A DNA stretch of 64,000 bases from Ascarosepion bandense (Eukaryota; Mollusca; Cephalopoda; Sepiida; Sepiidae): the NCBI GenBank assembly GCA_037127315.1, contig JBBBDQ010001688.1, positions 938,501 to 1,002,500 of the forward strand, in the 5' to 3' direction. Shown here piece by piece: positions 1 through 8,659 of the stretch. Numbering within the stretch: position 1 is the first letter of the stretch; every line of letters starts with the position of its first letter. The notes beneath the pieces were generated by a model, which saw only the letters and a program-made list of their open reading frames with translations, searched no databases and was not told the origin of the DNA. Position numbers and translations under genes: made by a program.

Positions 1-67
1 TACGTATTTAATAACTTTCACTTAACATAACCCAACGTCAAATGAAGAAAATAAGAGTAAAATCAGG

Positions 68-358
68 ATGTGTGTTTTGGTGCTGTGGATATCGAGAAAT
101 CGAGGAGCCAAGTTCGAATTCTAGTTGAATTCCTTGCATTCACCTAAATGCACAAATATCCTTGGGAAAGGTATTAATCTCTCTCTTCCCTCCAGTTATG
201 GGTTAAATAACAGGATAAATTGAGTTCTATAACCTTGGCTGGCAACCAGTCTACCGCAGAAAGTAATAGCAACCGACTGCGGGATAATCTTCTCCCCAGT
301 CAGTCATATCTTTTTCGAGACATGATCGTCCTAGCGTGTATCATGTATGACTGACTGA
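68..358 (+). repeat. SINE-1, full copy
   Basis: tRNA-derived SINE, defined here by comparison of about a dozen copies. The head shows a pol III A-box-like TGGATATCGAGAAATCG and a B-box-like GTTCGAATTC. The body contains TTGGGAAAGGTATTAAT, GGGTTAAATAACAGGA and GGCAACCAGTCTACCGCAG. The 3' end is a small hairpin around CGAGACATGATC followed by tandem ACTG/GACT. The family is established by internal comparison; matching it to the published octopus tRNA-derived SINEs is my inference. Confidence 0.85.
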
Positions 359-451
359 CCGAAGGAAAAAATAATTAAAATGTGGAGGTTGTTTGTAGGC
401 CTTGAAAATCAGCATTCGAATTCTTACCATTGTTCTAGTAATTAATGTTCT

Positions 452-540
452 TCGAGACGGTGGCGTAGTGGATATAGGAGTTGATTATATATGTGTCATC
501 ATCATCTAGTGGTGATGAGTTCAATTCTTGGATCGGATAG
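452..540 (+). repeat. tRNA-like SINE head, second family
   Basis: GACGGTGGCGTAGTGGATAT resembles a tRNA D-arm/A box and GAGTTCAATTC, about 55 bp later, resembles a B box. The 3' boundary is not clear and no second copy in the window fixes its length. Confidence 0.4.
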
Positions 541-1195
541 TGTAGCATGAGATTAGTTTCACCCAGCACTGCAAGTTACAACAAAATTGAAGCAATAACC
601 TAAAAATTAGAGTGGTAAATAATCTCGTCAGCTCAAGACATCCATATGGATTCCCTGCATGGCACCAAACTCGTTCTGAAATATCTAAACTGTGAGATCG
701 ATGGTTAAATAATGGCATCGAGCGAGTGAAGCGGGTAGGTATTAAACAAGACCATTCCTCAACAAATCACAAAACAAACAGGAAGTATATCACTTGAAGA
801 CTTTCAACATTTGTAACAATTAAATGGATAGCACATGTAATTTGAAAAGTAAATAATATCGTTATTAAGATGCTGAGATTCACAATGCACAAGACAAACT
901 GCAAGGAGCTGTTAACTTCCATTAACAGATACTAGTACTTGAGGACCTATTAACCCGAAAAATTATTTTAAGAGAAAAAATTATAAATTTCAACAAACAA
1001 CAGCCCTGGGTTGCCGGTCAATGAATGGTGGTGAATGTGTCTGTCTGTAAGCCTTTAGACTTTCTAAGAATTTCTATTGGTTTATCGACTGCAACCCCCT
1101 AAAATTTCATCTGCTCTTCAATTTTAATTGTCTGGATAAGGTAATATTTGGTTTTGAAATTTCTATATATATCATTCTCTAACTCTTGTAAGCGT
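541..1195. other. AT-rich sequence, nothing recognised
   Basis: No gene or recognisable repeat is seen. Short open frames lack domain signatures. The 3' part probably belongs to the element carrying the hammerhead at 1,198, because terminal repeats of that class run upstream of the ribozyme. Confidence 0.4.
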
Positions 1196-1197
1196 AG

Positions 1198-1251
1198 ATT
1201 GCCTGATGAGGTACTATTAGTACCGAAACACGACACCTCTTGTGTAGCAGT
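1198..1251 (+). ncRNA. Canonical hammerhead ribozyme
   Basis: All conserved core elements are present. Stem I is ATTGC (1198-1202) with GCAGT (1247-1251), five pairs including one G-U. CTGATGA lies at 1203-1209. Stem II is GGTAC/GTACC (1210-1214, 1220-1224), five Watson-Crick pairs with loop TATTA. The second core strand GAA is at 1225-1227. Stem III is ACAC/GTGT (1228-1231, 1242-1245). Position 17 is A1246, so the predicted cleavage is between 1246 and 1247. AT-rich sequence and AATAAA-like motifs follow, compatible with the terminal repeat of a Penelope-like or other small retroelement. Cleavage activity is inferred from the fold only. Confidence 0.8.
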
Positions 1252-1343
1252 GAAAAAATGTCTTTATTATAAATACAAATAATAAAAATATTACTATAAA
1301 TATTGCTTCACTGCGTATCGAGCATTGATAAAGATTATCCTTA

Positions 1344-1375
<32 letters not shown>

Positions 1376-1376
1376 C

Positions 1377-1510
1377 TAGCAGTATAGCCCGGTGTTGCTC
1401 GATATTTATCGGGAGTATCTCGACACAAAACCTAGCTAAGAACACTGGCAGACGCTTATAGTACAACTGTGTAAATTTTCAGTTCATCCGTTTCGGAGTC
1501 TGTAGGTAAC

Positions 1511-1512
<2 letters not shown>
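1377..1512 (-). repeat. Dispersed repeat M, internally deleted copy
   Basis: Read on the minus strand it starts TAGACTCCGAAACGG-like and ends CCGGGCTATACTGCTAGT, next to a (TA)n at 1346-1375 and a (CA)n at 1513-1588. Fuller copies lie at 19.6, 38.4 and 47.5 kb. The middle of the element is missing here. It resembles the animal microsatellite-associated repeats that end in GCAACGCCGGG...GCTAGT. The superfamily is not assigned. Confidence 0.65.
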
Positions 1513-1581
<69 letters not shown>

Positions 1582-1588
1582 CACACAG
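1513..1588. repeat. (CA)n microsatellite
   Basis: An almost pure CA array with one AA interruption, at the edge of repeat M. The same coupling of M with a CA/GT array is seen in its other copies, so the array is probably part of the element's structure. Confidence 0.95.
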
Positions 1589-1634
1589 ACAAAGTTCTAT
1601 TTGTAAATAATTTTAGATCCTTTCTCTCGCAGAT

Positions 1635-1985
1635 TTTCTGAGTATGAAGATAAACTACACTCGTCAGCAAGGCTTTTGATAGAAAGGTTTTAAGGAGCGT
1701 GGAATCACCTCTTAATTGCTGTTGTTCTTAAGTCCACTCTGACCCGGGGTGATAGCACTTGTTAGGGTCCTAGCTAAGGGCAAATAGTCAGCCTCCAGAC
1801 TGGAGTCACCACACTATGAAAGTATAAAAATGCATTTTTATAGTAAACATACAAGCAATAGTTTTTCGCATTGAAACAATTACTAGCAATACATTAAAAA
1901 AATAATAAATACCAATTATGCCATTTGAATGAAATTACTAATTCAACCAAGAAAATACAAACATTATATGGGGCCTTAAGAAGTT
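1635..1985 (+). repeat. Dispersed repeat X
   Basis: Related sequence is found at 10,685-10,795 (minus) and 16,110-16,520 (plus). Shared blocks are GATAAACTAC, AGGAGCGTGGAA, GTTAGGGTCCTAGCTA and GGGCAAATAG. The copy ends with AAGTTGATATGTCGCTAAA, a tail also seen on the 5S-headed SINEs, suggesting mobilisation by a common LINE. No coding capacity. Confidence 0.6.
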
Positions 1986-2017
1986 GATATGTCGCTAAAA
2001 ATATTACCTTCTCTCAT

Positions 2018-2075
<58 letters not shown>

Positions 2076-2088
2076 ATTTGTAAACGAG

Positions 2089-2144
2089 TTATTAAGCGAC
2101 CGAGGTTTCTACCATGAGTGGTGTCTTCAGGTGATTTGCAATAA
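2089..2144 (-). ncRNA. Hammerhead-like motif, F1 left arm
   Basis: Minus strand: outer stem I TTATT/AATAA (2140-2144 with 2089-2093), an internal loop, CTGAAGA (2130-2124), a poorly paired stem II (ACC/GGT), GAAAC (2109-2105), loop CTCG and GTC (2100-2098). The two-pair stem III closed by a tetraloop is typical of minimal Penelope-type hammerheads. The pair next to the core in stem II is mismatched, so activity is uncertain. Confidence 0.5.
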
Positions 2145-2282
2145 CTGATTTTACCGTTTACGCTTTCTTTTTAAGAATGCTTACGTAACTTCGTTTTTTT
2201 TTTTGTTTTTTGTTTTTCTGAACGCTAAAAAAAACACCGTTACGTGATCGTTCTTAAAAAAAACGGTAAACGGTAAAATCAG

Positions 2283-2338
2283 TTATTGCAAATCTCCTGA
2301 AGACACCAATAATGGTAGAAACATAGGTCGCCTAATAA
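2283..2338 (+). ncRNA. Hammerhead-like motif, F1 right arm
   Basis: TTATT (2283-2287) pairs with AATAA (2334-2338). CTGAAGA is at 2297-2303, GAAAC at 2318-2322, loop ATAG, then GTC at 2327-2329. It differs from the left arm in both loops while keeping the core and the outer helix, which supports a selected RNA fold. Stem II is weak, as in the left arm. Confidence 0.5.
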
Positions 2339-2450
2339 CTTGTTTACAAATGGAAAATATTCAAAAGCTCTATAATATAATTGTATTGAACACTTTTTAA
2401 TACAAATGTGCACTGGTCTAATCTTATTATGACCAGAAACTAAGTAATTA

Positions 2451-2491
<41 letters not shown>

Positions 2492-2526
2492 TAGAATAAG
2501 TAAAGAACAAATAGGGAAAAAGTGTC

Positions 2527-2576
2527 TTTAATTTAACATGTTTCGCTTTAACAAGCTTCTTCAGAGATTTATTAAA
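2527..2576 (-). ncRNA. Hammerhead-like motif, F2 left arm
   Basis: Minus strand: TTTAAT (2576-2571) pairs with ATTAAA (2532-2527). CTGAAGA lies at 2564-2558, then GCTT and a partner strand AAGC, then GAAAC (2544-2540). The stem III region ACATGT is self-complementary, so an intramolecular stem III is almost impossible while a dimeric one would have six pairs. Confidence 0.5.
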
Positions 2577-2765
2577 GACAAATGATTTAAAAATCCAAGC
2601 GACAGTATGTTGATTGAGATATACTTTCATTGATCAGATACGTGTCACGTGTGATAAAGCAATGGATGAATATTAAATGTAGAAGAAAAAACTTGTGTCT
2701 ATTTAAGTGTGTGTGCCAATGCGTAACAAAAACATAGTGTCTCTTGAATTTTTAAATCATTTTTC

Positions 2766-2815
2766 TTTAATAAATCTCTGAAGAAGCTTATTAAAGCGAA
2801 ACATGTTAAATTAAA
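2766..2815 (+). ncRNA. Hammerhead-like motif, F2 right arm
   Basis: TTTAAT (2766-2771) pairs with ATTAAA (2810-2815) as an outer stem I. CTGAAGA is at 2778-2784, one extra A, stem II GCTT/AAGC, GAAAC at 2798-2802. Palindromic ACATGT spans 2801-2806 and is followed by T as position 17. The single extra A before stem II departs from the classical consensus. Confidence 0.5.
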
Positions 2816-2908
2816 GACACTTTTTTTCCTATTTGTTCTTTACTTATTCTGTTCATCGTGTCGAATTCCGATCTATATATTCAACTCATATATATATATG
2901 TTGTGGTC

Positions 2909-3133
2909 TGTTAGGACCAGGAAGAAAGACACGGAAAGAAGAAGGTAGGTTGAACCAGTTTATTGGAATAACAGAACATATATACAAAATAAGAATGTTA
3001 TTAATCAGCAGATAGAAGTGTCCCTCCGAACTGTCAAGTTACACTGCGTCTCGACTGCTTTCCAGAAAGTCTTGTAGGTTAATATTTATGAAGGAGGAAG
3101 AGTTCATTCCAATGTAGATAGGGCACCATAACA
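2909..3133 (-). repeat. Possible solo LTR
   Basis: On the minus strand the block begins TGTTATGGTGCCC and ends GGTCCTAACA, giving TG...CA termini with a short inverted TGTTA/TAACA. An AATAAA lies near the 3' end, as in LTR R/U5 regions. No 5-bp target duplication is visible in the flanks and no internal retrovirus-like region is adjacent, so the call is tentative. Confidence 0.4.
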
Positions 3134-4071
3134 GTATATGTATATATGGTGTTTAATTGTGATAATGTTTAGATTGTTGTTTTTTCAGTGGTTCTACTGA
3201 TAAAGTGAGTTTTGGCAAGCTGAATATCGGGATGGAGAAAGAGTTGATAAGTACAACTAATAATAATTGCCTCTTTAATTGAGCAGATTCATGCCGACTT
3301 TAAAGTCGATTTCGCGATAAGGATATCCTACCCTTGTTAAATGGAAGACTCAGTGAAATCATTATTGCACACATTAAACGTTGAAGATAGATTAGCCACA
3401 AATGTCTACGAATGACAGAAGTAACCTAGTCTATATAGCAACGGAGTGCCATCTGCCGTAAACTTTCTTGAAACTTATGTTTATACAGGGTTTTGTCCTT
3501 ATTTGGCGTGAGGAAATTACCCTCAATGTTTATAAAATTATTTTGATACACCCCGTATATATATTCAGGCAGCATATCTTCATTCAAACATGTTTCATTA
3601 AATAAGACAGATATAGTGTACTACTTTTTATTTGGTAGAAACAATATGAATGTGTTTTTTGCATTCATTTTCTTAATTGTTTAAAGAGTGACTGGCCTCC
3701 ATTGGCCGGGCTCCGCAGAGAAAATTAGTTCATAGGAAAAAATAGATTAAATTGCTGTTTCCTATTTTATTTTAATTTAATCATGATAATGATTTACTTT
3801 TTTGGATTGCAGCTGGAAAATTACTTTGAAAAGAGCCAAATGGAATTTGAGGGTTAGTTTTTTCTTTGGTCCTGTGACTTTTGTACAACAAGACAAACAG
3901 GGTCTCTCAGAAGCTAAAACAAAAACAAAAAATGCCAAAAATTGCTTTTTTTTATTTCTAACTCATTTCATGTAACTAATACAAAGTTACATTAGAAGAT
4001 GCCTGAAACATTGGCATTTCATTGACGGAAGAAATCTTTTTCTTTGAATCTAGTTTTATGTCTACGTTTTA

Positions 4072-4072
<1 letters not shown>
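3134..4072. other. Unassigned AT-rich DNA
   Basis: No gene seen. Positions about 3,560-3,640 are a diverged match (ACATGTTTCATT core, ACTTTTTAT) to the centre of the 579-bp element at 39,904 and 63,333, showing that element is an old family. Confidence 0.5.
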
Positions 4073-4128
<56 letters not shown>

Positions 4129-4141
4129 CAAATTGTTCTTC

Positions 4142-4189
<48 letters not shown>

Positions 4190-4200
4190 CATTCCATATC

Positions 4201-4256
<56 letters not shown>

Positions 4257-4273
4257 CATTCCAGTATCATCAC

Positions 4274-4309
<36 letters not shown>

Positions 4310-4326
4310 CATTCCAGTATCATCAC

Positions 4327-4390
<64 letters not shown>

Positions 4391-4402
4391 CATTCCAGTA
4401 TC

Positions 4403-4457
<55 letters not shown>
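4073..4457. repeat. (CTGT)n/(ATCT)n compound satellite with spacers
   Basis: Starts as CTGT, then ATCT blocks separated by short islands such as CATTCCAGTATCATCAC. The same island occurs, inverted, in the GATA locus at 5,508-5,727. Open frames rich in YLSI across it are artefacts of the tetranucleotide. Confidence 0.95.
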
Positions 4458-4563
4458 ACTCATTTCCGCTACACGCTGGCTACTTCTTGTATCCAGTTGT
4501 ATTACTTTTGAAAGAGGCATTCTATTTTTACTTGATTCTTTGAAATCCAGAGGATTGCCCCAA

Positions 4564-4604
<41 letters not shown>

Positions 4605-4605
4605 G

Positions 4606-4658
4606 AGTCTATCCGTGCTGATGATCTGTGATACAGCGAAACAGATCTGTCTGCGGAT

Positions 4659-4662
<4 letters not shown>
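4606..4662 (+). ncRNA. Hammerhead ribozyme between two (TA)n tracts
   Basis: Stem I has an outer helix AGTC/GACT (4606-4609, 4659-4662), an internal loop and an inner helix CCGTG/TGCGG (4613-4617, 4652-4656). CTGATGA is at 4618-4624. Stem II is CTGT/ACAG with loop GAT and a T-C mismatch next to the core. GAAAC is at 4638-4642. Stem III is the perfect palindrome ACAGATCTGT (4641-4650); C4651 is position 17. Here the ribozyme stands alone, with (TA)n at 4567-4602 upstream and from 4662 downstream; other copies are preceded by a tRNA-like head. Confidence 0.75.
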
Positions 4663-4691
<29 letters not shown>

Positions 4692-4696
<5 letters not shown>

Positions 4697-5117
4697 TTTA
4701 TTGTTGTTGTTTTATTACCTTTAAAGTAATAAAGTAATAATGTTAAATGATAACACATGAAGCATATGTTTCAGTATTTGTTGCCTGTTCTGAAAAGCAA
4801 AATGTCAAAACTGACTGAATAATGCTGTTGGGGAATGTGGTTAATGGCAAGGGTCGATGGTTCTTTTTTCTAGAAAGTGGTTAAGAGGGTTATAAGTACA
4901 AACCTCTTAAGTTTTGTTCTAGTTTAAGAGAAATATTAAGAGGAGACAGACGAACTTGGTACTTGTACGTACAGTCCCCCAACACAGAAAGAGGCAGTAT
5001 CATGCAGATTGTTGTAAATACGGCTAGACATCGTATATTTATATCAGTTTGTCTGTCGATCTGTCCTTCTTTTTTATGTTTATCTCAGTCCATCTATTTG
5101 TATCTGTCTTAAATACG

Positions 5118-5149
<32 letters not shown>

Positions 5150-5152
5150 CTA
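4692..5152. other. Unassigned, ends in (GATA)n
   Basis: Nothing coding is seen. A short GATA array occupies 5117-5149, directly before the SINE-1 copy. Confidence 0.5.
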
Positions 5153-5458
5153 GTTAGTTAAGTGCCATACGTGATACACATTTGGGCGATCATGTCTCGA
5201 AAGAGACATGACTGACTGGACAGAAGATTATCCCGCAGTAGGTTGCCATTGCTTTCTGCGGTAGACTGGTTGCCAACCAAGGCTATAGAACCCAATCTGT
5301 CCTGCTATTTAACCCATAACTGCAAGGAAGAGACGGATTAATACGTTTCCCAGGGGTATTTGCGCGTAAGTGAATACAATGGATTCAAATGGAATTCGAA
5401 CTCGGCTCCCCGGCTTCTTGTTCCGAGCCGATATCCACTGTACCACAACGCACATCCG
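5153..5458 (-). repeat. SINE-1, full copy
   Basis: Complete element in minus orientation: tail TTAAGTGCCATACGTGATAC at the left and tRNA-like head CGATATCCACTGTACCACAA at the right. Confidence 0.88.
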
Positions 5459-5507
5459 CTGATCTAGACAGATCTCAATATATAGATTGATCTAGACAGA
5501 CCTCAAT

Positions 5508-5536
5508 AGATAGATAGATAGATAATGATGATACTG

Positions 5537-5591
<55 letters not shown>

Positions 5592-5606
5592 GATAATACT
5601 GAAATG

Positions 5607-5660
<54 letters not shown>

Positions 5661-5670
5661 GAACAAACTG

Positions 5671-5727
<57 letters not shown>
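5508..5727. repeat. (GATA)n array with conserved spacers
   Basis: Four GATA blocks separated by ATGATGATACTGA, ATGATAATACTGAAATGA and GGAACAAACTGA islands. These are inverted relatives of the islands in 4,073-4,457. Confidence 0.95.
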
Positions 5728-5730
<3 letters not shown>

Positions 5731-6159
5731 TTGTCGCTAAACAAACTAAAGACACCAGGTTAAATGTCTCGTACGTAAAATTATTGCCTATTCACTTCCG
5801 GACTTCGTCATTGAATATCACTTAATATTGGGTGTGTGGCTTTCAAGTTTTCTCCCTACGTAGATTTTTTCGCGTCAGTATGAGAGTTTCTCTTCCCCTT
5901 TTCCCTCTCAGACGATTGCTTATATGTCTTCCTGTTATTGGTTGTATCTCGTATGCACATCTTAAGCGCAGCTGTGTCAACCACCTGTTTACCTGTCGGG
6001 GCAGCCACTCATATTTAGTGAAGGTTTGAATCTGCACCTGATGGGCCCTCTGAAGGTCTGGCGTAACACTGAATAAAATTTTATTTCGGTATCTCTTAGT
6101 CCATATTTCGGAGGTCATTGCAGATTAACTTATCTTCGAATAAAGTGTTTCTTATTAAC
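5728..6159. other. Unassigned DNA upstream of a LINE-B insertion
   Basis: Two overlapping open frames of 65 and 91 codons on opposite strands (5,832-6,029 and 5,843-6,118) show no domain I recognise. No repeat copy elsewhere in the window. Confidence 0.35.
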
Positions 6160-6550
6160 ACTGAATTCAGCATCCTTCTGTAGAACCACATTTCAGCTGA
6201 TTCAAGTTTTCCCTTCATCTTTGTTGATATTTTCAACATTCACTGCCATATTGAAGAACTGACACCACATAGCAATCTAGTACTCTCCTCTTTGTTTCTA
6301 GTGGAAGTTTCCTGTGTCTTAATACTTTACTCAGCTTCTGGAACGCGTCTTTCGTCATGCCAATTCGCCTTTGGGTCTCTGTGTCGCAGTTTCCGTTTTC
6401 GGTTAGAACACTTCCCAGATATTTGAATTTTCGTACCTGCTTGATTTTAACACCCCACCACCTGTATTTGGCACTTTGGATGCTCTTTTTGCTGATGACC
6501 ATGCATTCGGTTTTCTTGCAGTTTATTTGTAGTCCCTTCTTGTCAATCTG
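6160..6550 (-). pseudogene. LINE-B ORF2 C-terminal region, inverted 5' segment
   Basis: Minus-strand translation gives a reverse-transcriptase C-terminal (thumb and after) region of a non-LTR retrotransposon: VRKFKYLGSVL, RRIGMTKDAFQKL, VLDCYVVSVLQYGSEC and then EMWFYRRML. Stops and a small deletion occur after YGSEC. The segment ends at its biological 3' side with MWFYRRML at the left edge. The protein continues as ISWTEHVSND in the plus-strand segment starting at 6,551. This head-to-head arrangement is what twin priming during target-primed reverse transcription produces. Non-functional. Confidence 0.8.
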
Positions 6551-6868
6551 CGGATATCATGGACCGAGCATGTGAGCAACGACGAGGTGTTGGAAAGAAT
6601 GGCAACGAAAAGGAAATTAATATTGAGCATCAGGAAGAGACAACTGAAGTTCCTGGAACATGCAACGAGGAAGGAGGGCTTGGAGAACCTAATACTAATA
6701 CACCAGATAGTGGAAAAGAGATAGAGGAAAGCAGCGGATAACATATTTGAAGGACCTGATCAAGTGGATGATATAACGAGGGTTGCGTGGTATAACAGAA
6801 GAAAGAGGCACCAGGGATAGGGAGACGTGGAAAGCCATGATAGCCTACGTCCTGAAAGGACAGGGCAC
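6551..6868 (+). pseudogene. LINE-B ORF2 extreme C-terminus and 3' end
   Basis: The plus strand encodes, with frameshifts, the end of the same LINE protein: WTEHVSNDEVLERM, IRKRQLKFLEH, RKEGLENLIL, and the closing PERTGHI-like end before a stop. It is followed by a GAA-rich tail (about 6,870-6,909). Parallel copies are at 8,660, 12,228, 28,505 (minus), 41,830 and 50,425 (minus). The (GAA)n is the 3' tail of this family, since other copies end in it and then diverge. Confidence 0.8.
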
Positions 6869-7187
6869 ATAGTAGAAGAAGAAGAAAAAGAAGAAGAAGA
6901 AGAAGAAGACATCCTTGTCTTATTGCATTTTCTATTTTTGTCTATTTCTCAAATTTATTAGTTTATTCGCTGTGAAAGTTACAGATTAATGTGATTTCTT
7001 TCCCATGTAAATTTGGGTACCGGTCGTGATATTTATTTATTTGTTTATTTATTTACTGAAAGTTTTCGACCTTAAAACTGTCCCCTGTTAATTTTTCCTC
7101 TTTTCATCCTTTGGGGGATTTTTCAATCGCAAATTTCGATTTCTCATCATTATTTAGACGCTCTATTTTTTCTTCTTTTTTTAATCA

Positions 7188-7358
7188 ATTCACCGAGGCT
7201 ATAAAGCCACTAAGACGCAATGGACTACTGAATGAGAAGACCTTACAAAGAACTGAAAACACAATCTTAAAAAGGAAAGTAAGGGATAAACCTCTGCTCC
7301 AGGTTAAAAGACAGGAGAATGAATGCGTGAACCGAACGATAGTCAAACCTATCTAACC
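7188..7358 (-). repeat. Repeat R, diverged copy
   Basis: Minus-strand copy of the LINE-A-tailed repeat R (compare 25,205; 39,618; 43,185; 45,178). A further piece (GAAACCGGAAACC...CCTGTTCAAAAGACAG) is at 7,440-7,530. The open frame 7,111-7,356 across it is not considered coding. Confidence 0.6.
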
Positions 7359-7530
7359 TCACCGACGGAAAAAAGTAAACAGTAAATAAAATTCTAGAGT
7401 TTAGGCGGTGACATCAGCAGTGTAGAGTTGAAATAGACTTCAGTAGAAACCGGAAACCCAATTCTAAACAATAAAAAAGAGATAAACCTCTACTCCTGTT
7501 CAAAAGACAGAGCGATTGGCCAACCTATTT

Positions 7531-8055
7531 ACTCCTGTTCATTCATTACCTAACAGTAAATCAAGTTTTCTAATATTTTACATCGGTCTCTTGTTCGAAA
7601 ATATCTCAGCTCAGCTTTAAGCTTAAACCTCGTTTAGTAAATAATTACATTTCTGATAGTAACTAACTAATTACAAAACTGTAGTGTCTGGTTAAATAAG
7701 CTAGGCAATCGATCCAAACGCGCTAGTGTGTGGGGGGGGGGTGCAGTGATAGAATAATCAGATAAAATATTAAATTTGTTCTAGGTGTTCTGTTGTTTCA
7801 GATTACAGCTTGCGATACGAAATTTGAGCTTTGAGTTCAAGAAATTCAGTTAGATGTTGCTTATTTCACCGCACAAACAGACACGCGGTTCAAAAGAAAG
7901 ATAAAAAAAAACAATTCTCCATTGAATCAGTGAAACGCTTTCGACAAAGAATCAGATTTGAAGGTGTAATAATATTGCCGCCTTTTTCATTTATCGACAT
8001 GTAAAAATGCAAGAACATTCCAGTAGTTTTAAAACTTCTGATCCACTCACTGCGC
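7531..8055. other. Unassigned AT-rich DNA
   Basis: Nothing recognised apart from a G9 run near 7,732. Confidence 0.4.
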
Positions 8056-8059
8056 ACAC

Positions 8060-8097
8060 ACAGACACAGACACAGACACACACACACACACACACAC

Positions 8098-8151
<54 letters not shown>

Positions 8152-8155
8152 GTGT
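8060..8155. repeat. Palindromic (CA)n/(TG)n
   Basis: CA repeats run directly into TG repeats through CACATATGTG, making a self-complementary array able to form one long hairpin or alternating purine-pyrimidine Z-DNA. Confidence 0.95.
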
Positions 8156-8174
8156 GAACTTCAGTTGCGCATGC

Positions 8175-8482
8175 AGTCAGTCAGTTAAGTGCCATACGTG
8201 ATACACGCTTCGGCGATCATGTCTCGAAAGAGACATGACTGACTGGGCAGAAGATTATCCCGCAGTAGGTTGCCATTGCTTTCTGCGGTTGACTGGTTGC
8301 CGACCAAGGCTAAAGAACCCAATCTGTCCTGTTATTTAACCCATAACTGGAAGGAATAGACGGATTAATACCTTTCCCAAGGGTATTTGCGCGTAAGTGA
8401 ATGCAATGAATTCGGCTGGAATTCGAATTCGGCTCCCCGATTTCTCGTTCGGAGCCGATATCCAATGCATCACAACGAACAT
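8175..8482 (-). repeat. SINE-1, full copy
   Basis: Complete minus-strand copy with the CAGTCAGTCAGTTAAG tail and a tRNA-like head ending CATCACAACGAACAT. Confidence 0.88.
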
Positions 8483-8659
8483 AATGTCTCTGCTTAGTTT
8501 TAATTACTATTTGAATTAATTTAATATTTTACTTATATTTTTATTTTATTTTATTTCAAATTTTTGTCAATAGGAGCAGATAAGTTGGCCTATTGTCCGG
8601 TTCCCACTCCTCCCTCGTTTTTTGAACAGAAGTAGAATTCTATCCCTTGTTTCCTGTTT

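Larger units (their letters stand above)
2073..2353. repeat. Fold-back element F1
   Basis: Two arms of about 95 bp form an inverted repeat around a T-rich/A-rich centre. The left arm follows a (TA)n tract (2022-2073). Both arms contain a hammerhead-like core pointing outward, annotated separately. The sequence continuing to 2,452 recurs at 17,543-17,632, so the whole unit is an interspersed element rather than a random palindrome. A degraded single arm is at 33,850-33,945. Confidence 0.75.
2487..2860. repeat. Fold-back element F2
   Basis: Arms of about 105 bp at 2,487-2,597 and 2,745-2,860 are inverted relative to each other, next to a (TA)n at 2455-2488. Diverged relatives lie at 20,520-20,768 and 32,222-32,440. 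All share GAAACATGTT next to a CTGANGA-like block and a TTTGTTCTTTA-like outer end. I read these as paired terminal repeats of Penelope-like elements; no protein-coding part is present. Confidence 0.7.

Noticed and set aside
2909..3133. Complete LTR retrotransposon
   Set aside because: Only an LTR-like block is seen; there is no primer-binding site, gag or pol next to it and no 5-bp target duplication.
4022..4543. Open frames rich in YLSI across the ATCT array
   Set aside because: Pure translation of a tetranucleotide repeat in several frames. The same peptide pattern appears at 5.5 and 20.4 kb.
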